Source of the DNA: Roridomyces roridus
Taxonomy: Eukaryota; Basidiomycota; Agaricomycetes; Agaricales; Mycenaceae
Direction of reading: 5' to 3'
Assembly: GCA_029378245.1 (NCBI GenBank)
Contig: JARKIF010000015.1
Span: 744,001-808,000 of the forward strand
DNA length: 64,000 nt
Of the stretch, positions 1-11,232 are shown one piece after another. Made by a program: the position numbers and the translations under genes. Position 1 is the stretch's first letter, and each line of letters begins with the position of its first letter. The notes beneath the pieces were generated by a model that saw nothing but the letters and a program-made list of their open reading frames with translations, searched no databases and had not been told where the DNA came from.

Positions 1-357
1 TTTCACGAATTCAAGGGTTCTCAGCCTGGGATGAGGACGCTGTTTGTGTCTTCACTTTGAATGTGGAAGGCCGCGGGCCCGCAACTTAACGCGTCGCCAA
101 ACGGAGAATATGCAGAGTATGGTATTTTGAACCGTTTTCGGCCCATACTTGCCGCCGCCGATGAATTCGCGGGGACCTAACATGAACTATGTATGCTGAA
201 TGAGCAGCGTCAAATCCCGTGTCTGAGGATAATTCCGCAAGTCATGCACAAATGACTTGCTCCGGTGTGCTCCTACCATGGACACCGAAAAAGGTATAAA
301 GAGGACCAGTGTTTCTTGAATTTGATCACTGCAGTTCACTGAATCACTCCTTCCGAC
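1..357. other. No gene recognised
   Basis: I see no supported coding region or structured element upstream of the glyoxal oxidase relic. The short open frames here have no recognisable protein signature. Confidence 0.5.
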
Positions 358-1419
358 ATGCGCTCCACCAAATTTCTCTCTCTCCTCCCCTTCGTTCGCC
401 TCGCAATGGCCCAGAACAGCTGGACCTTTGTGCAGCAGGGCAACTCGGGAATTATCCCTCTCGAGCTCATCACGGTGTGAACGACACTCTCCCAGCCAAC
501 CTCTTCCCTCGGTGTGTCCTCCATCTTCCTTCTTTTTCTTTGCTGACCATTGCATGCAGTTCCATGGTCCTCCCTTCCGGCCACGTCCTGATGATCGCGA
601 ACAACCAGTCCATGATCTACGACATCGAGACCGACACTGAACTCCTCCGACTTCCAGAGCTCCCAAACGGCGTCCGCATCGGTGTCCCCTTTGATGGTTT
701 TGCGCAGTTACTCCCCCTCTCGGCCCCTCTGTATGAGCCCACAGTCCTCGCGTGCGGTGGATCCAACAAGTCGGACACCATCACCTTGGAGGAAATGAAC
801 ACCCAGGACATCGCTACGACCCAGTGCCAGCGCATGACGTTGACTCCAGCCGGCCTTGCTGCCGGCTGGGAGATCGAACACCTGCCGGAGCCGCGGCTCA
901 TGGCTGATTCCATCATGTTGCCCAGTGGGGACGTGCTCATTATCAACGGTGCCCATTCTGGGTAAGTTGCACAATTTGCAGTTGACCCAAAATTTACGAT
1001 TAATCAGTTACTCGGGCTATCCTTCGATCGGAAATGCGGCGCTCACTGATACCAACGCCGCCAATCCCGCGCAGCGCCCTATCATGTACAAGACAACGCT
1101 GCCGGCCGGTCAAAGGTATTTCCTCCCGAAATTGAGAGTCATATAGTAATAGCTTGCTCAAATTGCACAAAGACTTACTCAAGATGGCCTCCCCACGAGC
1201 CCCATCCCACGCATGTACCACTCCAGTGCGACACTCACCGGAAAAGGGTCCCTCACCATCACCACCCCACCCAACGGCAACATCTATCCTCCCGGCCCCG
1301 CTTGGATCTACCTCACCGTTGACGGTGTCTGGAGCGAGGGTGTCCAGATTATGATTGGAGACGGCGGCAACCCCCCTCGCCCCGCTCAGGGTGTCCCGGT
1401 GTCCATCACCAGCCTTTGA
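358..1419 (+). pseudogene. Glyoxal oxidase relic with internal deletions
   Basis: Glyoxal oxidases are secreted copper-radical enzymes that make H2O2 for lignin peroxidases. The piece starts at 358 with a signal peptide (MRSTKFLSLLPFVRLAMA) and the family N-terminus WTFVQQGNSGI. It then jumps to the LPANLFPR and ANNQSMIYDIET segments, so roughly 200 residues of the N-terminal kelch region, including the segment expected to carry the cross-linked Cys, are missing. The middle runs through CGGSN, LTPAGLAAGWEIEHLPEPRLM and LPSGDVLIINGA. After an intron it continues with IPRMYHSSATL, which holds the Tyr-His copper pair. It then fuses directly to YPPGPAWIYLTVDGV of the C-terminal DUF1929 domain, losing about 100 residues and the last copper His. 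It ends PVSITSL-stop. Splice sites are still visible (acceptor gcatgcag near 558). With two internal deletions and lost ligands it cannot be a working oxidase. Family assignment is strong; the exact deletion edges are inferred. Confidence 0.85.
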
Positions 1420-1492
1420 AGTGGACTCGCGGCGAAACAAACCAATAATAGAGTGTTCTTATTTTCTTGCTATCAGTTTTGTCTCAATCCAG

Positions 1493-1648
1493 TTACTGTA
1501 CTATTTCCACCGTAAGTTCATCAAAATTATGTAATTTTTCGACCGAGAAGGCCGAAAAATTTTCTTTTGAATTATGGCGATTTTTGCACACATCAAAAAA
1601 GGTTGGCTGTGACGTGTGACTGAACTTACGGTTGAAATAGTACAGTAA
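1493..1648. mobile_element. Small MITE with 28 bp terminal inverted repeats
   Basis: The left end, beginning TTACTGTACTATTTC, and the reverse complement of the right end match at 27 of 28 positions, ending at AAGTTCA. If the element proper starts at CTGTAC, it is flanked by TA on both sides, as in Tc1/mariner-type insertions. It is 156 bp long and has no coding capacity. Confidence 0.75.
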
Positions 1649-2286
1649 TTATTGTGAAATCTTACCTTTTGAATGTGATTTGGTCGTCAACTCATGAGCG
1701 GTGAGTTTCCCGTTGAAGTTGAACATGCAGCTGCGACTCACTTTCCCTCTCCATTTTTCAACCGAGAGCTCGACGACCATCAGGCAATGCCCATTTTAGA
1801 CCAAGGTAACATTGAAAGAAATTGATTTACAATCTTATTCAACCACAGCTTGCATTCAATGAAGACCCTGGAAGGACGGGCAACGAAAATATGTTGAAGG
1901 AACTCGAGACGATCATCTGTCCGAACATCAAGCATGAACGGGGCCAGGATAATGTGCCGCTGCAGTGCCGCGTAGTGCCGCTGAGGGCCGCGGCCGCATG
2001 ATAAGCGGCTGTGAGGGTGGAACATGTTGCCGCAGGGTGTGTACAAGGTCGGTGGTGTTCAACGACGGTCATATTCTGTCATATCATACTTCTATGTATA
2101 ATTTGAGAACAAAAAATATGGTACAGTTGAAGAGTTTGACTTCAACATAGGTTCCGCGTGTCGAACGAAGCCAACATTCCCCCTTATCATACCTCCATAT
2201 TTTCATGTGAAACAGAAAATGGGGGGAAATCGAAGAGGTGGGCTCCAAAAAAGGTGTTCGTGCGGCCATGACCAGGGTCCATGCAG
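1649..2286. other. No gene recognised
   Basis: This AT-leaning stretch lies between the MITE and the minisatellite. Short frames on both strands lack family signatures. Confidence 0.45.
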
Positions 2287-2712
2287 CGGTCATGCGCGGC
2301 TGCGGCTGCGGCACTACGCGGCACTACGCGGTCCTCAGTGGTAGTGGCAGCGGCACTCAGCGGTAGTGGCAGCGGCACTAAGCGGCAGTGACAGCGGCAC
2401 TCAGCGGCACCCAGCGGTAGTCACAGCGGTCCTCAGCGGTAGTCACAGCGGTCCTCAGCGGTAGTCACAGCGGTCCTCAGCGGTAGTCACAGCGGTCCTC
2501 AGCGGTAGTCAGTGGTAGTCAGCGGCACTCAGCGGTAGTGGCAGCGGCACTCAGCGGCACCCAGCGGTAGTCACAGCGGTCCTCAGCGGTAGTCACAGCG
2601 GTCCTCAGCGGTAGTCACAGCGGTCCTCAGCGGTAGTCACAGCGGTCCTCAGCGGTAGTCAGTGGTAGTCAGCGGCACTCAGCGGTAGTGGCAGCGGCAC
2701 TCAGCGGTAGTG
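2287..2712. repeat. AGCGG minisatellite with 150 bp higher-order copies
   Basis: The array is built from AGCGGTAGT, AGCGGCACTC and AGCGGTCCTC blocks. A 22 bp unit (AGCGGTAGTCACAGCGGTCC plus TC) is repeated four times within each of two larger copies, 2401-2550 and 2551-2700, which appear almost identical. A related block of the same AGCGG words lies at 6021-6225. Confidence 0.85.
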
Positions 2713-3215
2713 GTAGAGCCAGTAACATTTGAACGACCAGATTCATTGCTGTCAATTAAGTAAGTAAGTAGCATCCTTTGGGACTGACTGCACCGCGACG
2801 AATCTCTGGAGCGAGGTTCCAAAAATGCTTATGAATGATCATCCCGGTTGCGCGATCGAATTTTGCACGGCCGCAACGACTCCCAGCCCATGCCTTTGGT
2901 CCCCATCATGATTCGAGCACGACCTAGGCCATGCACCTAACTGCTCAGTGTCCAACTGTGTACCCCAACAAATGGGTTGGCATTCTGGCACTGCTCAGAA
3001 AGCGGGCATTGACTGCTAGCCATAGTTGTTCTCACACAGCGGAATTCCATTGACTGAAACATAACATCTTACTTTGAATCGATGTTCCGGGAAGTAAGTT
3101 CGAACTTGGAAGTAAAATGATTTGATTTCGGAACAATTCAAGAATCCCACCACCACTCCTATCTACTATCCGCTACCACCACCACTCCTATCTACAGCAG
3201 GCCATCGTATCCATC
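2713..3215. other. No gene recognised
   Basis: No supported feature is visible between the minisatellite and the zinc-finger gene. A CCACCACTCCTATCTA motif is repeated directly at about 3150 and 3179, just upstream of the presumed start codon. Confidence 0.4.
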
Positions 3216-4417
3216 ATGCCGGACGCTACACTCGTTCTCATGCTCGTAATCAATGTGGCCCTCCTCGCTATAGTTCTTGCGTCGCATTGGGATCGGATTC
3301 TTGGTGTCCTCCACCATGTCTATGCAGCGCTCTTGCCCTGGCTCAATACCTCGACTCTTCATCTCATATACGGCCCTGTGATCCTCTACTTGCTGTTGCC
3401 GGCTGGAAATCCGCCTCAACAACGTCAGTTCCTGCCCCAACAAAGGATTCTTCCTCGTTACGATGTGCAAAGTAAGTGAAACTTGTTGCCGGCGCATCGG
3501 TGGATTTAACCAACATCTTACGGATAGATAACTTGCGGGGTGGAATCAGGGTTCCAAATGGCGCGCAAGAGACACGCAAGTCCCTTCTGTGCGGCTTATA
3601 CTCACTGTTGACGCATCTGTAGGAACTTTGGATCGGCATTCGCCAGGTCATTCGCAAAGATCAGTCCCTCCCGTGCCAAATCTATCCAACGACGAACGAC
3701 GGCGCTCTCAAGGAAGGCGGCCTTCTGTTTCGCACAGTGAGGAGCTCGAGCAGCGCGAGGTCTCTGCCTGGGACAGCTGGCCTGACGGAGAGTTCACCTC
3801 CTCTTTTCCACCCGAACAGATGCATCTCTTGACCTACCGCTGGATCTACGAGTCCAAGCAGGTGAATCGCGGCTCTGATACGGCGGTGGACTCTCGGCGC
3901 GGAAAACAAGCCATCCGCAGATGCCTAGGGGTCCTCTCGTGCAGCTCGCCGGAGTGTAGATTTGGCATGCATATCGCTCCAGAGGATAGCCTCAAAGGAA
4001 TTGAACGTCAACTCAAGGTAAAATGCCTGTGTGGGTTGCCACGGCGGCGAATCAGCTGTGGGATCCAGTCCACGCTCGTTGTCTATGGGGGCGGAGTGAT
4101 ATTCACCAATCACGGCGTTCACAAGCATCCACGATACACGCATCATCTTCGGCGGGACACAGAGTTGAGAGAACTGACACCAGAGCCGAGTACTGAAGAA
4201 GGGGAGGCAGAAGATTGTACGCACTATCATTTTTCGATTAAGCAGCGCTGATTGTGCAATAGTTTTTGCAGCCGACCATCTAGCGTATATTGACGGTGGT
4301 ACCGACGACCATGAGCCACAGTCTGAAATCAATCCGCCCAACGAGCCTCCACTAGTAGACGGATCGCGCGCACCGGAAGCCGTGACACAGACGCGAGGGG
4401 ATCGGCAGGCAAATTGA
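3216..4417 (+). CDS. GCM/WRKY-type zinc-finger protein, transposase-associated family
   Basis: The core exon (about 3589-4215) encodes the fold common in expanded mushroom families: WDSWPDGEFTSSFPPEQM, then YESKQVNRGSDTA, RRCLGVLSCSSPECRFGM, a later C-x-CG, and finally GVIFTNHGVHKHPRYTHH. These give the paired Cys and His-x-His ligands of WRKY-GCM1 fingers, which bind DNA in transcription factors and transposases. A last intron (about 4215-4271, ending gtttttgcag) joins to a tail that stops at 4417. The upstream frame from 3216 has two hydrophobic segments (LVLMLVINVALLAIVLAS and IYGPVILYLLLP) and a clean donor after VQ. Whether it belongs to the same gene is uncertain, because the splice between about 3470 and 3660 cannot be fixed by eye. 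No transposase domain follows, so this is an isolated DNA-binding module or the 5' part of a lost element. Confidence 0.6.
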
Positions 4418-6020
4418 CACTTACTTCAACCTTTGTACCCTTTTCTCCGTCCTCCTCTTTTTCCCCCTCGATCTCCGCTCCCACACGGACAACACAATGT
4501 CACACCCATACTCAAGACCTCGAATGAGAACGGCCCAGTGGCAAGCGAGTAAAGTAACTTACTTCAAGTTCGTGCTACAGTTGTCACAAGCCAGCGATTC
4601 AGTCGTGATGCCCGTGTGACTCAGTGTCGTAGCGTTCATGAGTGAACCGGAAGCGCAAATGTCGTCAAGACGTCCGAGCGCATTAGGGTTGGTGGTGGAG
4701 GAAGGGAGAGCCGTGAGTGCGTGAGCCGTGGCAAGCATCGGATACGTAAAGTGATTGATGTAAACTCCGGTGCGCTTCGATCAAGGGCGGCTACACTTCT
4801 CTCTCCGCTCCTCCATGTTGCCTCCATGTCCGAATTGGCATGCTCTTCCAGCTGCTTCCTTGAATCGTCAAAACGGAAACCTGAGCTTTGAAATCAGGTC
4901 ACGCGGATCATTCTGAAACAGGAGCTCGATCACTCTGGCGACGCAGCTCTCGGTTTTTGCCTCCTCAATCTCGTTCCAGCCAGCCACTCCGGGCCTATCT
5001 CGAGGTCTCCCTCTGTCTACAATCTTCATAAACTGGCACAAAACTCTTGGACATATCCTCTTTCCTGTCGAAAGCCCCGGACACTGCACAGCGTCGAGTC
5101 TAATCTTCCCGTTCGCATCTATATCCCCGGGGGAGGTCCTCCCTTCCACTTCTACACGAAATGGATATTTGGGTGAGTCTCTCTGGTTAAACACTCTGGA
5201 ACTGACAAATGGACACCTTGTTCGATGCAGCACACCGCGAAAAATTTCGCAAACCGCATTTGGCATCGTGGGCGCCCTCCGCCAGCCCGAAATGATGAAC
5301 TGTATCGTGGGCTACCCATTGGTAGCCGCCGTCTGTTTGAACGTAGTCTGAATGCTCACCTGCATACGTACAGATGACCTCGCTGACGTGCAGCATGAAG
5401 TTATCGAGCTCAAGCATTTCGACGGCACTGTTTATGCGTTTAGAGATCGGGCCAGCGTCGGTGCCAGTATGTGCTGCTCTATTTTATCTTTTTTGTCTTC
5501 TCATCCATCTCCCTTAGCTAGGCAAACCTCCCGTGTCAGCAAGCCGCTGCACACCAGTAGACTCCCTCGACTTGATGGTGGTCATCCCGCAGGTGCGTAC
5601 TCTGTGTTTCCGACATGCAATTGACATACAATGGCTAGTAGCTATTTATTTCAAATCCACTACAGTAGTCAAACTTTTGAAGGCTACAGAGCTTTGAGAT
5701 TGTGGCTTTGATTACTTGTGCTTTACTCGATGACTGTACTTACATGTTGAATCCCCCAGCAGAAATTTGGACAACGGCCACATGGGATAGGCTTTGTGAG
5801 CTGTCTCTGAGGTCTTTGAATGTGTTAGTACAGATAGAAGCAGGGAACACAGCTCACACATCTCGATTCCAAGAACACCGTGTTTCACTTAAATCACTCA
5901 CCAACTGTGAACGGATAGAAATTTTCACATGGCGGCAGCGGCTTCTGATGCATTGAGATGGTAGGTATTCATCTCAATGGTCTTTACAATTGCTTAAATT
6001 TTGCAGGTAGTCGAAATTTC
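4418..6020. other. No confident gene
   Basis: An open frame near 4885-5175 (+), containing LPVRIYIPGGGPPFHFYT and followed by a possible donor, and a second stretch at 5375-5470 (VIELKHFDGTVYAFRDR) could be exons of an unrecognised gene. No family can be named. The remainder shows nothing. Confidence 0.3.
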
Positions 6021-6225
6021 TGCGCGGCAGCGTGACAGCGGCCCTTGTGACCGCAGCGGCACATTGGGCGATCGACCGCTGTCACACCAGCGGCCCTGCG
6101 CGGTCATAGGCGGCAGCGGTCCTACGCGGCAGCGGTCCTACGCAGCAGCGGTCCTACGCGGCAGCGGCTTGCAGCGGCTATCCCAGCGGCTGCAGCGGTC
6201 ATCCCAGCGGCTGCAGCGGCACATT
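6021..6225. repeat. AGCGG-rich minisatellite, second block
   Basis: Irregular tandem words GCGGCAGCGGTCCTAC and CCAGCGGCTGCAGCGG repeat here. They use the same AGCGG core as the array at 2287-2712, so the two blocks probably share an origin. Confidence 0.7.
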
Positions 6226-8594
6226 AGCCGGGCCCGCATGAACGATTCTGTGGTTGAAAATAAGCCTATTGATTGTGACTAAGAGATATCCACGTACTCA
6301 AAGACCCAATCCAAAGTAGCCACCGGGAGCGAGGCGGAGGGTGCGCTGGCGCTGGCAGTTCTACCATTCGACGCCGAGACGGCCCGCCGGAACCTGAGGG
6401 CGAGCCCGAGCGCGAGATGGGTGCTGTGCGGGAACGCGGAGATCATCGTGAATAAAATAAATCTATACCAAGTTTGCTTAAACAATCGGCGTCGCAATGG
6501 TAAATGATGTTTAAACATTGATTGGTTCAAACAGCGAGGACTGTCACACCGGAAAAAGAAAGCAATGAGCAGGAGTCGAACACAAGACCTTGCCAACCTC
6601 TAAAAGATATGGGATAGAATTGAACACCAAAGCCACTACGCCAGATGGCCATTTCAGAGCTAGCAAGAGCATGATCCACATCACCAAATGTACCCTGATT
6701 TCCTCTTGGACTTAGTTCTTCTATTGGTCCGGTGTCAACATTCCTGTTCATTGTTAAACACTGTTTAACTGTGGAGAAAATTCATCATCACCAGGACAAG
6801 AAGACCCTTCGCTAAGTACTCTTGTGTAAGGATGGCATCCTTACAGCCACATCACTGATCTGTCACCTGTCAGTCCCGGCATCAGGGATCTGTCTATCTC
6901 ACACAGTACAGCCTTCCCTTACCGTACACAGCCCACATACGTATATATGGACAGCATCTACTTTACTTTAGTTACGCACGCACCCCGACACCTCCCCCTT
7001 GTATTCCTCCAGTTGCTCGTAGCCTGGTTTGTCTCGCCGTAGGAATACACCGTGGTCCTGTCAACGTGTGCGTCACTGCACGTTTGGTTCGCCCGATAGT
7101 GTCTGTCGTGAGAACGACAGCCTTTCATCTTGCTGCTCACTGTAGTTGATTCGTTCAACAGGGATTAAACTGTTAAACACGCACAATGTTTAATCACTTA
7201 AAAACAGAACAGAGTCATTAAACACAGTTTAATCCTGAGTTAGATGGTTGAATTTGAATTCCCCAATACAGACTGGATAAGAGTGAAGTGAGAGATTGTA
7301 TTAAATACACCCTCCCATAAGGTTGTCCTTTGCCAACAGAACAAACAACTAATCTTCACCGTGAGTGCGGTAGAGAGACTTGAAAGAGTTGAACTTCAAA
7401 GACCAGTCACATCAGTCAGTGTGCAAATGAGAGTGGACCCAATGTTTTCACAGCTTCTCAGTTCTCATTTGGTGTAGTGGTTTCAGGACTTGAGCAAGGA
7501 GACTGGAAGAGACCCAACGGCTACGTTGCAGTATTGATAGTCCCATTGGGAGGGCTGAGGTTGTTCGCGAGCGCAAAGGCGTTCTTCTGCGGGCGTGGCT
7601 TGGACGGCCGTTGAGCGGCCGTTACATCTCGAAGAAAAGAGGGACGCACGAAAGTGTTGTGAACGAGCTCGACGCTGAACACTCTGTGTACGCCGTTGAG
7701 TTAATCTTCCCTCGACCGGTTGGAGGCGCAGAGTGTCCAAGTAAGGTAAGTATTCTTGGCCGTCGTGGTTGTCAAGGGTCTGACCTTCGGGGAAGTCTCC
7801 GTTGATAGCGGTGATGACGAGAGCCAGATACTTCCAAGAGTGCTGCTTTTGAGGTCTTCGTCAGAGTAGCCGTAGAGAGCCCGATTGATGCATATTTTCC
7901 TCGGAGTTACCGAAGCCAAAAGACCGTAGACCGTGAGTTGAAACTTGAAATCGCCGAGTTCCCAAAGTTCCAGGACCACGCCACCAAAGATCGTTGTCGA
8001 GCCAAAACAGAGAGGGGTGGAGCTGTCCAACAGAAGGTGCCTGTTTCATCAATAGCACTAGAAGTGTCCCGCTCGACGTGCATCCAGAGCTGGAGAAGAG
8101 TTGCAGACGGCGTTGATGGTCGGGAGCAAGTCATGACTCACATCACCAATCAGTGACAAACATGACGAAGCTCTTGATTCCTCCCTCCACCCTCGTTTTC
8201 CGCAACTGTGTGAAGCGTCCCTTGCGGCATCCCGGAAGGACTCGTCGGACATGACATCGCGCTGGCGTTATATATCCCGCCTCCACGTTTCAGCGACGAC
8301 AGCCGTGCACCCACAAATGCGACATTTATCGTAAAACCATCATCTATCAGTGTGTCCCTCGAGATGCCGCTCATTCCATCCATTCTTCCGGCTTAACAGG
8401 CGCAGGGAAACTCCCCGGAACTCTCATTTTAGGCTCGCATCATGTCAATGAGGAAGACGACGCGATGGTCCTTGTCGTCGTCGATATTCTTGGAGGTCAA
8501 TACCACACCGCTGGTCGGGATTCTTACGACATGTCTAATATTAGTGCTCCCAAACGAGGGGCATAAAAGCTGCCATGCGCGGCTTCCTTCCTTG
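6226..8594. other. Gene-poor spacer upstream of the laccase
   Basis: No intact gene is recognised. Several TTAAACA/TGTTTAA palindromic words cluster at 6475-6520, 6750-6775 and 7160-7235, as in a decayed element. Minus-strand frames at 7483-8134 are readable but fragmentary and match nothing I know. Possible TATA boxes for the laccase lie at about 8268 (TTATATATCC) and about 8562 (CATAAAAG). Confidence 0.35.
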
Positions 8595-10963
8595 ATGATT
8601 CTCCCCCGCCCTCCTTCCTCTCTGCCTTGGATGGGGTGCACTTGCTGCGATCGGCCCCCAGACTCCATTGACGATCTCGAATAAGGTCATCTCACCCGAT
8701 GGATTCTCCAGATCGTACGTCTTGCGCGTCAGTCCGGAAGAATATCTGTTCTGATCCTTCCACTAGGACCGTCCTCGCGGATGCGGTATTCCCTGGACCT
8801 CTTATCCAGGGGAACAAGGGAGATACCTTCAAGCTCAACGTCATCGACAGGCTCACCGACGACACCATGTTCAAGAGCACCAGTATTGTCGGTTTAGTCT
8901 TACTCCACTCCTTCATCGACGCTTACTTGCATTAATTGCAGCATTGGCACGGCATCTTCCAGAGTGGGACGAACTGGCAAGATGGACCTGCATTTGTCAC
9001 TCAGTGCCCCATCGTTCCGGGTAATTCATTCCTCTATGATTTCGCCGTCCCGTGAGTGAAGACATCTTTGTGTCGGTGATTTCGCTCTCTGATCCCCGTC
9101 GCAGAAGTCAAGAAGGCACCTTCTGGTACCACAGTCATCTAGGTGCGCTGCGTGGTCTCAAATTTACCCGGTCGTTCATCTTTCTCCCAGCGGCGCAATA
9201 CTGTGATGGCTTGCGTGGCCCGTTCGTCGTATATGATCCAAATGATCCGCACAAGTACTTGTATGGTGAGTGCAAGTCTGGCTCCCGAAGACCCTCCGAG
9301 CTGACGGCCGGCGCTAAAGATGTCGACAACGGTTAGTTCATCAGAGGTCCTGTCACCCACTGCTATAACGACCCGCCGCACAGAGTCCACCGTGATTACT
9401 CTGGCCGACTGGTATCACTTCCCGTCTCCCTCGAACCCCTTGCCTGTCTTCAATTCAACTCTGGGTACGCGTCAGTTGTTTACATTCCATTGGTACTGAT
9501 GGCACCAGTCAACGGCTTGGGCCGCTATGCGGGCGGACCTTCCTCTCCGTTGGCGGTCATCAGCGTCATCCACGGCGTACGCTATAGGTTCCGGATGGTT
9601 TCCATGTCGTGCGATCCGGACTGGGTATTCAGGTAGGAAGATTCGGCATTCGTGGCATCTGCGGGTCTGAATTCGGCCTAGCATCGACGGCCACAGTTTC
9701 ACTATTATCGAAGCGGACGGAGTCAATACCAACCCGCTCACTGTTGACTCCATTCAAATCTTCGGTGCGGTTCCAATCCCTGTTCTACTCCTTGACACGA
9801 ACGCATTACAGCCGGCCAACGCTATTCTTTCGTCCTCACCGCCAACCAACGAATCTCCAACTACTGGGTCCGCGCTGAGCCAAGTTCCGGCAACACGGGC
9901 TTCGTCAATGGCATCAACAGTGCCATCCTCCGCTACGTCGGCGCGCCCAAGACGGAACCTACGACAACCTCCAGTCCGAGCAACCCCTTGATTGAAACAA
10001 ACCTCCACCCGCTCGTGCCCACGCCTGTACCCGGCGCGCCACATCCTGGGGGAGCGGATGTGAATCTGGTTATGCAGATCAGTGTTACTCCAGAGCTACA
10101 GTTGGCAATCAACAATGTTGTGCGTCCCTTTCTTTCCTCTTTGATTGAATCAAGACGAACGGTCCACATAGCCTTTTTTTCCACCCACGGCCCCGGTGCT
10201 GTTACAGATTTTGTCTGGCGCGCATTCTGCTGCAGAGCTACTGCCGACTGGGACAATATACGAACTTCCGCCTAACAAGGCGATCGAGATTAGCATCCCC
10301 GGAGGTTCGCCTGGTGCCCCAGTAAGTTGGTTGCGCAATTTCATTCTGTCAAATTGGTTCTCACCGGGTTATTTCAGCATCCATTCCATCTACACGGCGT
10401 GCGTCCGGTTCTTCGATTCATTCGTTCATCATACTTACTCAAGAGCTATACAGCACAACTTCCACGTCGTCCGCAGTGCAGGAAGTTCAACGTACAATTA
10501 CAAGAATCCGGTCATCCGTGACGTGGTAAACACCGGTCCTCTGCTCACGGATAATACGACCTTCCGGTATGTGTTAGTTTTGCGCACGCCACTGCTCAAA
10601 TATGCATGCATGCCCGCAGATTCTTCACTGATAACTCGGGACCTTGTAAGCCTTTCTTTCAGTATTCCTCCTAATATGGTGGGACACCTAACCTAACCCC
10701 TCGTTTTTAGGGTTCCTCCACTGTCACATCGACTGGCATCTACAAATGTGAGTATCCATTAATCGTACAAAGTGTCTCTGACATAGGGACCTTTCTCTCA
10801 TCAGTGGATTGGCCGTCGTTATGGTTGAAAACGCCGCAAAAATTGCGACTGAGAAACCCCCTCGTGAGCAATCACTCCTTTGAATTCATTCGCGCTCTGA
10901 TGCTGGCTTTCAGTTGCATGGGACCAACTTTGTCCGCTTTATAACGCCAGTGCTATGGACTAG
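8595..10963 (+). CDS. Laccase (multicopper oxidase)
   Basis: This is a secreted phenol oxidase that couples four one-electron oxidations to reduction of O2 to water. I traced 17 exons, including a 12 bp micro-exon at 9320-9331. Their lengths sum to a multiple of three and give about 508 residues, close to the usual 500-520. All copper motifs are present: [20 protein letters not shown] (8942 on), [32 protein letters not shown] (10378 on) and [19 protein letters not shown] (10711 on). The residue at the T1 axial position is Leu. Further family marks are [10 protein letters not shown] and RDVVNTG. It ends [18 protein letters not shown] at 10963. The hydrophobic leader [16 protein letters not shown] precedes the mature [10 protein letters not shown]. 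The odd point is the start: the only suitable ATG (8595-8597) is one base out of frame with the leader, and an in-frame stop lies just upstream. This may be a sequence error, a start in a hidden upstream exon, or a very recent lesion. The other sixteen exons show no damage. Confidence 0.93.
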
Positions 10964-11179
10964 TGGCCTCGCCTTTTGGAGGATTTTAATTGCTTCGGTA
11001 TCGTACTGTAGCAGTGTAATTCAACTGTCTGAAACTTCAGTTGATCCACAAACACAGAACGGTACTTGCCAGCACTGGTGTTGTATCTGCGTGTCAGTAA
11101 ATAGCAGTTGAATGCCTCCGCACTCATTGAAAGTGTACCAAGATTGTAGGAGTGGAACCCCGTTCGATTCGGGGCCAGG

Positions 11180-11232
11180 TCTATGGAAAGCCAGAGCACC
11201 ACGCTCGTTTGATCGCCGTCGGCTACCCAATC
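11180..11232 (+). repeat. Dispersed repeat, copy 1 (inverted copy at 13499)
   Basis: About 52 bp, from CTATGGAAAGCCAGAGCACC to GGCTACCCAATC, recurs in inverse orientation at 13499-13549 with only one or two differences. The intervening 2.3 kb has no recognised gene, so the pair might bound a decayed element. Confidence 0.7.

Noticed and set aside
6560..6655. Minus-strand tRNA-like sequence (TGGCGTAGTGG with GTGTTCGACTCC)
   Set aside because: The promoter-like boxes exist, but no cloverleaf can be folded by eye. A similar A-box word at about 7467 hints at SINE heads only.
11161..11177. Perfect T-arm hairpin CCCCG-TTCGATT-CGGGG
   Set aside because: There is no D-arm, anticodon arm or matching acceptor in either direction.
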